Made by a program: the position numbers and the translations under genes
The notes under the pieces: generated by a model
Database searches by the model: none
Seen by the model: the letters and a program-made list of their open reading frames with translations, nothing else
Told to the model about the DNA's origin: nothing
From: Acidobacteriota bacterium
Lineage (GTDB): Bacteria; Acidobacteriota; Blastocatellia; Pyrinomonadales; Pyrinomonadaceae
Assembly (NCBI GenBank): GCA_019639235.1
Contig: JAHBSG010000008.1
Location: 98,175-162,174, forward strand
Direction of reading: 5' to 3'
Length of the DNA: 64,000 bases
In this document: positions 53,022 through 60,498 of the stretch, in pieces
Position numbering within the stretch: position 1 is the first letter of the stretch
How the letters are laid out: each line of letters starts with the position of its first letter

Positions 53022-53149
53022 ACAGGCGGTTTAGCCTGTGCCTTCATCGCGATACTACGATCCGTCGCCGTTCATCATCCATTTTTTTGCTTTTCAATCC
53101 AATATTTTGGAGTCGATCAGCCTAAGCCCTTGCACCAAAAGGCCTTTTG
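53022..53149. other. Intergenic space with two small palindromes
   Basis: The 246 bases between the kinase start and the outer-membrane protein stop contain no gene. ACAGGC (53022-53027) faces GCCTGT (53034-53039) without a T-run, and CAAAAGGCCTTTTG (53136-53149) is a perfect 14-base palindrome just downstream of the outer-membrane protein gene. The latter could help end that transcript or bind a dimeric protein; neither is convincing. Around 53060-53110 the DNA is AT-rich. Confidence 0.4.
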
Positions 53150-53179
53150 AAGGTCGAGTAGATCGAATGTGGCAGGCCG

Positions 53180-54931
53180 CTAGAACCGGACGAGGATGCT
53201 GCCCCGGACCATCCGGCGTTGCGAGTTCAGGCTTAGGGTTCCTTCCGAACCGGTGACCGTATTCTGGAGGTCGAAGATGTTGCGGGCATCGACGATCGCC
53301 TCGGCACGAAACGGCAGGCCGAGGGTCGGGAGGGACTGAGTAAGAACAACGCTGAGGCCGGGATCGTAGATCGCAAGCCTGCCGCGGAATGGATCGACCG
53401 CAAAGACGGTCGCATTCGGCGAGAGCCGAAAGATGGTGCGGATGTTCGTTCCTGTCCGCACGTTGGCATCAAGCTGGCCGAATACGGTATGGAAGACCGA
53501 TTCCGCAAAAAGTGATGCCGGGTCCTGCAATCCTTCGCCCGAGAGCCGCTGGCCGGTGCCGAAGCTGTAGCCGCCGGTCAAGTTAAACCGGCCGTTCAGA
53601 CGGCGGGCATAAACTACCCTGAGGCCGCTTGCGTTTCCTTGCTGATTTCCGGCGATCTCGCTGCCTTCGATCGTTGCCGGGCCGAACGGCATACCGATCA
53701 CACGGACGCCGCGTACCAGGGTGCCATCAAAGAAAGCTCCTGCCTCGATGCTCGAGCTATTATCAAGCACACGTTCGATGCCGAACTCGAGCCGACGCGA
53801 ATTGTTAAGCAGCGGCTCGCCATCCTCGATAACAAAGTCTTCGATGAAAGCCGGCTCGCGGAATGAAATTTGTGCGTCCTCAAGCGCGATCTCGCGTGCC
53901 CACGTCCGGTCGTCGGTCTGTGTTGTGTAAGCCGAACGGAAACGTGTTTTCGAATCGATGTCGTATTGGAACCCGAGCCGCGGTGCGATCGCAAAATCAT
54001 CGCCCGCACCGGTGAACCGCGAATAATCGAGCCCGTAAACAAAGATGATGCCGTCACGCACCTTCCACTCGTCGATCGCTCGGAACGAGAACTGGCCGAG
54101 CGATTCCTCGCGTTCGCCGTTCGTCAGCGTTCCGAGTTCGCCAAACGATGTGACGAACCTGAGCGTGTGAGAATCGTTCGGACGATAGGTTAGCTGCGTA
54201 TCGAGCCGCTTCGGGGCATTTCTGCCGACCGTTGCCTGGCCCGCGAGGATCAGGTCGGTCTTTTCATTAAGTGCGATATGGGTCGCGACGTTAACTCCGG
54301 CGTAGGTTCCGCGCTCACTTGACGCGGCAAAGGTTTCGGCGATCGTCTGGCCGGGCTTGAGGTTGATCGATCCTGCCTCATCTTCGTGCGAAGCGACGTC
54401 AACCTCCGCCGGTTCACTAACGCTTTCACCAACAGGAAGGTCGCCTTCGGTGTTCAAATAGATCGAACGGCCCATCTGCGATGAGCGGATAACCCACTTC
54501 GGGTTCGAGCGGTCAAGCCGCTTCTCCGGAAGCGTATTGCCGCTACCGGCACGTGCTAGTTTGAATCCGAAATCTTGCTCGGATGCCCTGCCGACCTCAA
54601 CCTGCGGCAGTGTCGCCGGGTTGAAGCCTTGAGCCACGGCGAGAACTGTGTATTTACCGGGGACAATGCGAAGAGTGTAGCTGCCGTCGGCGGCCGAACG
54701 TGCCTGCCGGAGCAGTTTCGATGTGCCAAGACGAAAGATCGCGACGACCGCATCCGCGATCGGTTTGCCTGCCTCATCGCGGACGATACCCCGGATCAGG
54801 CCCAGATTGCTCTTACCCGCTACGCCCGAAAATTCGGCCGTCTCTTCCGCTGAAAAGGCCGGCACAGCGGTGCCGAATGCCAGCGAAATGAGCAGAACCG
54901 AGTTGATCGCTTTGGTAATGAGTTGAGCCAT
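53180..54931 (-). CDS. Outer-membrane beta-barrel protein with carboxypeptidase-regulatory N-terminal domain
   Basis: The 583 residues have a signal peptide (cleavage near PAFSAEE, about 27), a carboxypeptidase-regulatory-like domain (about 44-125; GLIRGIVRDEAGKPIADAVV, SYTLRIVPGKYTVLAVAQGF), and about twenty amphipathic strands (about 190-583), ending in SILVRF with the terminal Phe of outer-membrane proteins. It resembles the barrel of TonB-dependent receptors, but no TonB box or plug domain is visible. It may be a porin-like or adhesion barrel. A divergent tRNA promoter lies 155 bases upstream. Confidence 0.8.
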   Translation of the reverse strand: MAQLITKAINSVLLISLAFGTAVPAFSAEETAEFSGVAGKSNLGLIRGIVRDEAGKPIADAVVAIFRLGTSKLLRQARSAADGSYTLRIVPGKYTVLAVAQGFNPATLPQVEVGRASEQDFGFKLARAGSGNTLPEKRLDRSNPKWVIRSSQMGRSIYLNTEGDLPVGESVSEPAEVDVASHEDEAGSINLKPGQTIAETFAASSERGTYAGVNVATHIALNEKTDLILAGQATVGRNAPKRLDTQLTYRPNDSHTLRFVTSFGELGTLTNGEREESLGQFSFRAIDEWKVRDGIIFVYGLDYSRFTGAGDDFAIAPRLGFQYDIDSKTRFRSAYTTQTDDRTWAREIALEDAQISFREPAFIEDFVIEDGEPLLNNSRRLEFGIERVLDNSSSIEAGAFFDGTLVRGVRVIGMPFGPATIEGSEIAGNQQGNASGLRVVYARRLNGRFNLTGGYSFGTGQRLSGEGLQDPASLFAESVFHTVFGQLDANVRTGTNIRTIFRLSPNATVFAVDPFRGRLAIYDPGLSVVLTQSLPTLGLPFRAEAIVDARNIFDLQNTVTGSEGTLSLNSQRRMVRGSILVRF

Positions 54932-55086
54932 ATCAGGTCTTCAACGTCGGGAGCGGGCCAAACGCGTGAGCATCATCGAACCGGAGAAAATCGGACGAAA
55001 CCACTACAACCCCCGATTTTCTAGTTATTCGAACTAAGTGTCAAGCCGAAATTAGACAAGTCAACGCGTTGTACGATGCATAAAAC

Positions 55087-55114
55087 TTGACAAAGTTTGC
55101 CCTTGGGCTAGAAT
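55087..55114 (+). promoter_or_regulatory. Sigma70-type promoter of the tRNA-Ser gene
   Basis: TTGACA (55087-55092) and TAGAAT (55109-55114) are separated by 16 bases. The -35 box is perfect and the -10 box has one mismatch to TATAAT. The predicted start, near 55121, lies about 20 bases before the mature tRNA 5' end. Confidence 0.8.
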
Positions 55115-55140
55115 TAAACCTTGCTTTTCAGCATCCATGC

Positions 55141-55231
55141 GGAGACGTGGCTGAGTGGCTGAAAGCGGCGGTTTGCTAAATCGTTGTACCCTAACCCGGT
55201 ACCACAGGTTCGAATCCTGTCGTCTCCGCCA
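55141..55231 (+). tRNA. tRNA-Ser (anticodon GCT)
   Basis: The acceptor stem GGAGACG (55141-55147) pairs with CGTCTCC (55221-55227); the discriminator G is followed by an encoded CCA (55229-55231). The D-arm region TGGCTGAGTGGCTGAAAGC and the T-loop GGTTCGAATCC are canonical. The anticodon loop TTGCTAA gives GCT, reading AGC and AGT serine codons. The long variable arm with a GTACC/GGTAC stem is the class II feature of tRNA-Ser. gltX follows about 80 bases later. Confidence 0.97.
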
Positions 55232-55251
55232 TTAAGATCTTGAGGCCGGTC

Positions 55252-55270
55252 GTCAGTGGTCAGTGGTCAG
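55252..55270. repeat. GTCAGTGG tandem words between tRNA-Ser and gltX
   Basis: GTCAGTGGTCAGTGGTCAG is two and a half copies of an 8-base word in the short spacer before gltX. It belongs to the short-word repeat class seen in other spacers of this window. Confidence 0.6.
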
Positions 55271-55312
55271 AACTTTCTGCCGCAGGCCTTTGCCGACCGG
55301 TTATTGTTTATT

Positions 55313-56935
55313 ATGACTGTCCGAGTTCGCTTCGCTCCGTCGCCAACGGGTTACCTTCACATCGGTTCCGCCCGGACCGCGCTTTTCAATTACCTCTACG
55401 CCCGCCACACCGGCGGGAAGTTCCTGCTTCGGATAGAAGATACCGACCTCGCACGTTCGACCGAGGAATCGACCCGCTCGATCCTCGATGGGCTCGAGTG
55501 GCTCGGTTTCCAGCCGGACGAAGAGATCATCTTTCAGTCAAACAATGCGGATAAGCACCGTGCGGCGGCTCTTCGTTTGCTCGAAGAAGGCAAAGCCTAT
55601 CGCGACTTTACGCCAAAAGAAGCTCCGACCGACGCGAACGTAAAAGATGCGATAAAGCGGCGTGCCCGCGAGCAGGGTGCCGACAAGAACATGCGCGACA
55701 ACCCGTATCGCGATCTTTCGCAGGAAGAAAGCGACGCTCGGGCCGCCGCAGGAGAGCCTTTCGCCATTCGGCTGAAAGTGCCGGCCGAGGGTAAGACGGC
55801 GTTCGAAGACCAGGTTTACGGCCTGCAGGAACGCGACTATGCCGACACCGAAGACCTTGTCCTACTCCGCTCGGACGGGCATCCGCTCTACAACCTCGCC
55901 GTTGTCTGCGACGACATCGAGATGGAGATAACGCACGTTATCCGCGGGCAGGATCACCTGACGAACACGCACAAGCAGATATTGATCTACGAAGCACTCG
56001 GAGCCGAGCCGCCTGTATTTGCTCATCTGCCGCTGATCATGGCACCGAACAAGGGCAAGCTCTCAAAGCGCAAACACGGCGAGGTCGTTTCGATGACGAC
56101 ATACCGCGATGCCGGATTTGTCGCGGCCGCATTTCGCAATTTTCTAGCGCTTCTCGGCTGGTCGGCGAGCGAAGAAAAGGAGATCTATTCGCTGGAGGAA
56201 CTGATCGAAAAATTTTCGCTCGAGGGCATTCACCGCTCGAACGCCGTTTTCAATTTCAGCCAGGACGACCCACGCAAATGGACCGACGACAAGGCCATCT
56301 GGATGAACGCCGAATACATCCGCACGATGCCGCTCGACGGCCTATATCCGCTCGCCAAGGCAGAGCTGAAAGCGAACAAGCTCTGGAAGGACGAATATGC
56401 CGACGACATTCCGGAACCCGCTAATGGCTTAGAGCTAATTGCTAAAAGCTTTTCTGCAAATTCGCCGCTCGATTCGACCGCGTGGTTCCTTTACACCACC
56501 GATCTCATCCGCCAGCGGTTCTTTACGCTCAAGGATTTTTCCTCGCAGGGCCGTGCATATTTCAGTGAGGATTTTGACTTCGACACGGCGGCCATCGCTA
56601 AGAACCTGACCAAGTTCCCGGACCTCAAAGAATGGATGCCCGAACTCGCCGACCGATTTGAATCCGAGTTCCAGAACTCCCCTCCTTACGAAGGAGGGGC
56701 GGACGCCGCTTCGAGCGGACGGGGTGGTTCTCTGCCATTCAACGAAGCCAACATCGAAACCGTCGTCAAAGCCTTCACCGAAGAAAAAGGCACAAAGCTC
56801 GGCGTCATAATGAACGGAGCCCGCACACTCCTAACCGGAGTCGCCGTCGGTCCCTCAATGCTCTCCGTCTTCGAGGTCATCGGCCTCGAGCGAACACTAA
56901 TGCGCCTCCGAAGCCAAGTCGCCTGGAATTTGTAG
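55313..56935 (+). CDS. gltX: Glutamyl-tRNA synthetase GltX with an inserted palindromic peptide
   Basis: Starting at 55313 (MTVRVRFAPSPTG) the enzyme has 540 residues. The HIGH motif is HIGSARTALFNY (about 15-26), the KMSKS motif is KLSKRKHGE (about 248), and IRGQDHLTNTHKQILIYEAL precedes it. The protein charges tRNA-Glu (or also tRNA-Gln if the organism uses GatCAB). In the C-terminal anticodon-binding part, SPPYEGGADAASSGRGGSLP (about 457-476) is encoded by a palindromic element and is foreign to the family. An in-frame start 19 codons upstream lies in repeat DNA and is unlikely. The last codons have a diverged copy at 57527-57581. Confidence 0.95.
   Translation: MTVRVRFAPSPTGYLHIGSARTALFNYLYARHTGGKFLLRIEDTDLARSTEESTRSILDGLEWLGFQPDEEIIFQSNNADKHRAAALRLLEEGKAYRDFTPKEAPTDANVKDAIKRRAREQGADKNMRDNPYRDLSQEESDARAAAGEPFAIRLKVPAEGKTAFEDQVYGLQERDYADTEDLVLLRSDGHPLYNLAVVCDDIEMEITHVIRGQDHLTNTHKQILIYEALGAEPPVFAHLPLIMAPNKGKLSKRKHGEVVSMTTYRDAGFVAAAFRNFLALLGWSASEEKEIYSLEELIEKFSLEGIHRSNAVFNFSQDDPRKWTDDKAIWMNAEYIRTMPLDGLYPLAKAELKANKLWKDEYADDIPEPANGLELIAKSFSANSPLDSTAWFLYTTDLIRQRFFTLKDFSSQGRAYFSEDFDFDTAAIAKNLTKFPDLKEWMPELADRFESEFQNSPPYEGGADAASSGRGGSLPFNEANIETVVKAFTEEKGTKLGVIMNGARTLLTGVAVGPSMLSVFEVIGLERTLMRLRSQVAWNL
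56421..56453 (+). repeat. AT-rich word repeat inside gltX
   Basis: CTAATGGCTTAGAGCTAATT and the following GCTAAAAGCTTTT form related TAGCTAA-type words in frame within gltX. Composition differs from the surrounding GC-rich codons. It may be a second, older insertion of a short-word element. Confidence 0.35.
56679..56729 (+). repeat. Palindromic element inserted in frame in gltX
   Basis: CCCCTCCTT (56679-56687) and AAGGAGGGG (56691-56699) form a perfect 9-bp hairpin with loop ACG; CCGCT and AGCGG (56706-56710, 56714-56718) form a second hairpin, followed by GGACGGGGTGGTT. This is the form of a known class of dispersed palindromes usually found between genes. Here the frame is kept and about 18-20 residues are added to the tRNA synthetase. 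Confidence 0.8.
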
Positions 56936-56970
56936 GGCATTGAGTCGCCTTTTTCTGCTATCATTGGCTC

Positions 56971-57210
56971 ATGGATTATCGAGATATCATCACCATCGAA
57001 CCCGGCAAACGCAGCGGCAAGCCGTGCATTCGCGGAATGCGGATCACGGTTCAGGATATTCTCGAATACCTTGCCGGCGGCATGACCGAAGAAGAGATCC
57101 TCGCTGACTTCCCCGAACTCACCCGTGACGATATCCGGGCCTCTATTGCATTCGCCGCGAATCGCGAACGCCAACTCGCTGTGATGCCGCAGTATGAAGT
57201 TGTTGCTTGA
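56971..57210 (+). CDS. DUF433 antitoxin
   Basis: The 79-residue protein matches DUF433 throughout: ITIEPGKRSGKPCIRGMRIT (about 7-26), VQDILEYLAGGMTEEEILAD (about 27-46) and FPELTRDDIRASIAFAA (about 47-63), a winged helix-turn-helix that both binds DNA and neutralises the partner toxin. It overlaps the DUF5615 gene by 17 bases, the same overlap length as in the VapBC-like pair at the window's other end. It begins 35 bases after the gltX stop. Confidence 0.9.
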   Translation: MDYRDIITIEPGKRSGKPCIRGMRITVQDILEYLAGGMTEEEILADFPELTRDDIRASIAFAANRERQLAVMPQYEVVA

Positions 57211-57526
57211 CCAAAATCTTTCGTGGAGACTTGTAGGAGAGCTTGGCGAAGCCTATCCGGATTCAAAGCATATCAAGCAAGTGCTTTCGACCGCGGCTGA
57301 TGACCGTGATATTTGGAACTATGCAAAGGAGAACGGCTTTGCGATAGTCACTAAGGACGACGATTTCGTCCAGCGAAGCCTTTTGCTCGGACATCCACCG
57401 AAAGTGATCTGGATAAGATTAGGGAATTGCAAGACGCAGCAGATATTTCAACTGCTAACCGATTCGCGTGAGACGGTCTTGGCATTCATCAGCGACGAAG
57501 AGAAATCACTGCTTGCAATCCCATGA
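57194..57526 (+). CDS. DUF5615 PIN-like toxin
   Basis: The 110-residue protein starts MKLLLDQNLSWRLVGEL, with the conserved Asp and Asn of DUF5615, and has ADDRDIWNYAKENGFAIVTKDDDFV (about 36-60) with the acidic cluster of the PIN-like (Mut7-C) fold, and PPKVIWIRLGNC (about 68-79). Such proteins pair with DUF433 antitoxins and are predicted RNases. Its stop codon is directly followed by a diverged copy of the gltX 3' end. Confidence 0.9.
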   Translation: MKLLLDQNLSWRLVGELGEAYPDSKHIKQVLSTAADDRDIWNYAKENGFAIVTKDDDFVQRSLLLGHPPKVIWIRLGNCKTQQIFQLLTDSRETVLAFISDEEKSLLAIP

Positions 57527-57600
57527 TTCGCGGTCCTCGGCTTCGAACGAACACCAATGCTCCTACGAAACCAAGTAGCTTCGATTGATTTCTAGAGGAA
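57527..57600 (+). pseudogene. Diverged copy of the gltX 3' end
   Basis: Bases 57527-57581 match gltX 56870-56924 at 45 of 55 positions by my count, with no gap and the same reading frame. Both then run to TAG within about 20 bases with weaker similarity. The copy has no start codon or upstream gltX sequence; it begins on the base after the DUF5615 stop. Substitutions fall at all codon positions, so it is not under coding selection. It is most simply a scar left by the event that placed the toxin-antitoxin pair behind gltX. Confidence 0.75.
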
Positions 57601-57605
57601 TTGCT

Positions 57606-58313
57606 ATGGATTTCTTTTTAGGTGGCTATTATCTTTTGAAACCGAAACCACTTTCGTTTGGTTCGAGAAATGCACAAACTGTGCTCACCGCGAGTGAGTG
57701 CATAAACGACAATTTGGTCGGCTTCTGGGCATATCCGTGGGACAAGAAGGCGCGGAAGGACTCGGCCCAAGCACAGGAAGTGTTTGGTCTCGACCGGGCG
57801 GGAGTCGATTCGATAAGGCAATGGGTAGCGGAAAAAACCGCGGCAAATTTGATCGGATGGGAGAGCGTATTTTTTAATAAGCAAACGGCCCTCGAATACA
57901 AAGAGAAATTCTTTTCGCATATCGATGAGGTGGTTCTGCTCGCAATCTATTTCAATGAAGATCAAAGAGCTGAAGTCGTTACTGAGTTCAGGCCTGAGTC
58001 GGACGAGTTTGGGGAAATCGGTGTATATAAATCGCTCATGAGGCGGATGCTTGAAGCTGACGCTCAAGGCGAAGACCTGATTGGTTTCGATCTGATCGGA
58101 ATGGAGGTGAACAGCGGATTTCACTCGTTCCATTGCCATGACATGGCGGACGACCTTATTTCGAAGTTTGATTTAGTTCTGAATCAGTTTGGTTTATTTG
58201 ATGAGCCGAATAGTTGGAACGCGATTCTCAACTATATGAATGATGAAGACACGGGATGCGAGCCAGTTCCTTGGTATGTCACAAAAGTAAAAGCTGTCAA
58301 CATGAACGGATAG
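57606..58313 (+). CDS. Unrecognised 235-residue protein in an AT-richer stretch
   Basis: The gene starts at 57606 (MDFFLGGYYLLKPKP) with AGAGGA 7 bases upstream. It has mixed helix/strand character, many aromatic residues and several acidic clusters (EDQRAEVVTEFRPESDEFGE), a FHSFHCHDMADDL segment with three His and one Cys (about 176-188), and a C-terminus ending VKAVNMNG. I recognise no family; size and acidity would suit an immunity or accessory protein of a small mobile unit. Base composition is visibly poorer in G+C than its neighbours, which with the gltX scar upstream suggests acquisition. Confidence 0.7.
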   Translation: MDFFLGGYYLLKPKPLSFGSRNAQTVLTASECINDNLVGFWAYPWDKKARKDSAQAQEVFGLDRAGVDSIRQWVAEKTAANLIGWESVFFNKQTALEYKEKFFSHIDEVVLLAIYFNEDQRAEVVTEFRPESDEFGEIGVYKSLMRRMLEADAQGEDLIGFDLIGMEVNSGFHSFHCHDMADDLISKFDLVLNQFGLFDEPNSWNAILNYMNDEDTGCEPVPWYVTKVKAVNMNG

Positions 58314-58363
58314 AACTAGTATCGCGGGACCGGGAGAAAATCGGCTTTGGCCGTCGACAAATA

Positions 58364-59641
58364 ATGAAAGCCCTTCTGGTTTCTTTCGGCACGCGCGGTG
58401 ATATTGAGCCGTTCTTGGCGGTGGGCGAGGTGCTCCGCGAGCGAGGTTGGGAGGTCGTTTGTCTTTTTCCCGAGCAGTTTCGCGATGAGGTCGAGGCGAT
58501 CGGCTATCGGTTCCACGGCTTTGACCCGGCCTTTCTTGAGCTGCTGAGAGACGCGGATGGTCAAAGGATCATCGGGGGCGGAGGTTCTCTTCTTAGCCGG
58601 GTAAAAAGTTGGATCGCTCTTGCCCGAAAGGGAATGCGGCTCAATAGAGAATCCGGCGAGCTTCAGCAGCGTGTGTTGGCCGATGAATCGCCCGACCTAC
58701 TGCTTTATCACCCGAAAAGCCTCTTCAACATCATCTGGGCGATGGCAAATCCCGGCAAGGCCGTGCTCGTCAGCCCGCTGCCCGGCGTTGCCCATCCGCT
58801 TTCGGATTTCGGCCCGGTGTTCAAGGACCACGGCCGACTGCTGAACCGGCTCGAGCATTGGATCGTGAATAACATCAAGGCCGCGACGGCACGCAGCTTT
58901 GCCCGCAAATACCCCGAGACTTACTCGGAGGTTGACACGTCGCTTTCCGCTATCCGCAACGCCTTTGTCCGCGATCAGCCCGCCGTTTATCTCATCTCAC
59001 CGAGCCTTTTCGATCGGCCCGCCGCGTGGCCCGAGAACGCAAAGATCGTCGGCTATTTCGAGCGCGACAAAACGGCAGATTGGACTCCGCCCGCAGAGCT
59101 TCAAGAGTTTCTTGAGAAGTACCAACGGCCGATACTCATCAGCTTTGGGAGCATGACCAACCCGGAACCGGAAAAGAAAACGCGGATCTTTGTTAATGTA
59201 CTGACCAAGCTCGGCATCCCGGCGATCATCAATACGTCGTGGGGCGGGCTGCAGCGGCTTGAAAACGCTCCCGAGCATATCCTCTTCGTTGATTCCATTC
59301 CATACGACTGGGCATTCCCGCGGGTTTACGCGGTCGTCCACCACGGCGGCTCCGGCACAACGCACATGGCCGCAAAATATGGCTGCCCGAGCTTGATAAT
59401 TCCGCATGCGGTCGATCAATTCATGTGGGCAAGAATCGTCGAGAAGAAAGGCCTCGGCCCGAAGGCGATCCCAATAAAGCGTATTTCGGAGGAAAAATTG
59501 GCCAATGCCCTCGAGGAGCTATATAATGTCGGGCACTATAAGACCGCGGCTCTCGTTGTCGCCGAGAGAATGCTTCACGAACCCGACCCGCACAGGCTTT
59601 TCAGCGTTCTTACCGATGGGGTCGAAGCGATCGACAGGTAG
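58364..59641 (+). CDS. GT1-family (MGT/sterol-glucosyltransferase-like) glycosyltransferase
   Basis: The 425-residue protein (start 58364) begins MKALLVSFGTRGDIEPFLAV, the GT28-type N-terminal motif, and has RPILISFGSM (about 262-271) and the donor-site segment VHHGGSGTTHMAAKYGCPSL (about 325-344), with IIPHAVDQFMWA after it. This pattern transfers a hexose from UDP-sugar to a lipid or natural product. No biosynthetic partners lie near it. The next gene follows after 20 bases on the same strand. Confidence 0.9.
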   Translation: MKALLVSFGTRGDIEPFLAVGEVLRERGWEVVCLFPEQFRDEVEAIGYRFHGFDPAFLELLRDADGQRIIGGGGSLLSRVKSWIALARKGMRLNRESGELQQRVLADESPDLLLYHPKSLFNIIWAMANPGKAVLVSPLPGVAHPLSDFGPVFKDHGRLLNRLEHWIVNNIKAATARSFARKYPETYSEVDTSLSAIRNAFVRDQPAVYLISPSLFDRPAAWPENAKIVGYFERDKTADWTPPAELQEFLEKYQRPILISFGSMTNPEPEKKTRIFVNVLTKLGIPAIINTSWGGLQRLENAPEHILFVDSIPYDWAFPRVYAVVHHGGSGTTHMAAKYGCPSLIIPHAVDQFMWARIVEKKGLGPKAIPIKRISEEKLANALEELYNVGHYKTAALVVAERMLHEPDPHRLFSVLTDGVEAIDR

Positions 59642-59661
59642 AAGAAACTGGTGCCAAAAAA

Positions 59662-60054
59662 GTGAACACAGCGATCCGGGAATACAATGAAGCCCAAGAT
59701 ATCGGCGACAAGGTCATTTGCGGCACACTCGCTGTTGAAATTGACCGAGGGCTGCCGGAAGCCGAGAGCAAGATCTGGCATCGGCATCCGGTATGGTTTA
59801 TTTACTGCAACACGAAGGTTGGCTATAGCAAGCTGAAGGCGGGCATCAGGCTGATGTTCTGGAGCGGTGCGAGCTTTGATGAACCGGGCCTCACGCCCGG
59901 TACCGGCAAATTCAAAGATGCGTCGGTGCTGTATAATTCAGCCGACGAGATCGACTTGAAGAACCTGAAACGCTGGCTCAAGAAGGCTCGCGAGATACAA
60001 TGGGACTACAAGAACCTCGTAAAGCGAAAAGGCGTGCTCGAAAGGTTGAAATAG
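59662..60054 (+). CDS. DUF1801-like protein
   Basis: The 130-residue protein uses a GTG start at 59662. It contains the DUF1801 signature: WHRHPVWFIYCNTKVGYSKL (about 39-58), GIRLMFWSGASFDEPGLTPG (about 61-80), TGKFKDASVLYNSADEIDL and LKRWLKKAREIQWDY. The fold is small and soluble; members of this family have no established reaction. It follows the glycosyltransferase gene by 20 bases and probably shares its transcript. Confidence 0.82.
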   Translation: MNTAIREYNEAQDIGDKVICGTLAVEIDRGLPEAESKIWHRHPVWFIYCNTKVGYSKLKAGIRLMFWSGASFDEPGLTPGTGKFKDASVLYNSADEIDLKNLKRWLKKAREIQWDYKNLVKRKGVLERLK

Positions 60055-60096
60055 CGGGCCCGCAGCTCGCCCCGCGAAAAAAGGAGGCAAAGCAAA

Positions 60097-60369
60097 ATGG
60101 ATGAATATTTTCTGATCTTCTCGCTCTTTTTCCCGCGGATCGTTTTGCTTGTCTACTATTTCCAGGGCTGGTACCCGGAGAATGCCGTGCCGCTCTGGGG
60201 CGACGTTCTTCTTGGCGTTTTTGCCCCCCGAATACTGATACTTCTCTACATCTACCAGAACATGGGTGCGGACAACATCTGGTTCGCCGCCCATTTGATC
60301 GTGTTGATCCTTGCCTATTTCGGCGGAGGCCGCGAGACTGTCCGCCGCCGCTCCTCAAGGGAAAAATAG
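60097..60369 (+). CDS. Small membrane protein
   Basis: AAGGAGG stands about 9 bases before the ATG at 60097, good evidence for translation. The 90 residues hold three hydrophobic segments (about 5-21, 32-52 and 61-76) and a basic C-terminus (RETVRRRSSREK). It resembles an uncharacterised family of small bacterial membrane proteins (YqaE-like in size, but without its signature). A terminator follows directly. Confidence 0.78.
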   Translation: MDEYFLIFSLFFPRIVLLVYYFQGWYPENAVPLWGDVLLGVFAPRILILLYIYQNMGADNIWFAAHLIVLILAYFGGGRETVRRRSSREK

Positions 60370-60393
60370 GCCGAAACGGAACTCACTCTGCCT

Positions 60394-60423
60394 CGCCCGG
60401 TACAAAGCCGGGCGTTTCTTTTT
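60394..60423 (+). terminator. Rho-independent terminator
   Basis: CGCCCGG (60394-60400) and CCGGGCG (60408-60414) form a 7-bp stem with a 7-base loop, followed by TTTCTTTTT. It ends the transcript of the glycosyltransferase, DUF1801 and small membrane protein genes. Confidence 0.9.
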
Positions 60424-60498
60424 CCGGGCACTCCGGCGGTTCGGGAATAAATCTCCCCGTCTCCGGAATACCCGTTCTGTTTAGCGGCAGAAACTGCG

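Noticed and set aside
53022..53039. ACAGGC/GCCTGT hairpin as a terminator
   Set aside because: Stem of only 6 bp and no T-run on either strand.
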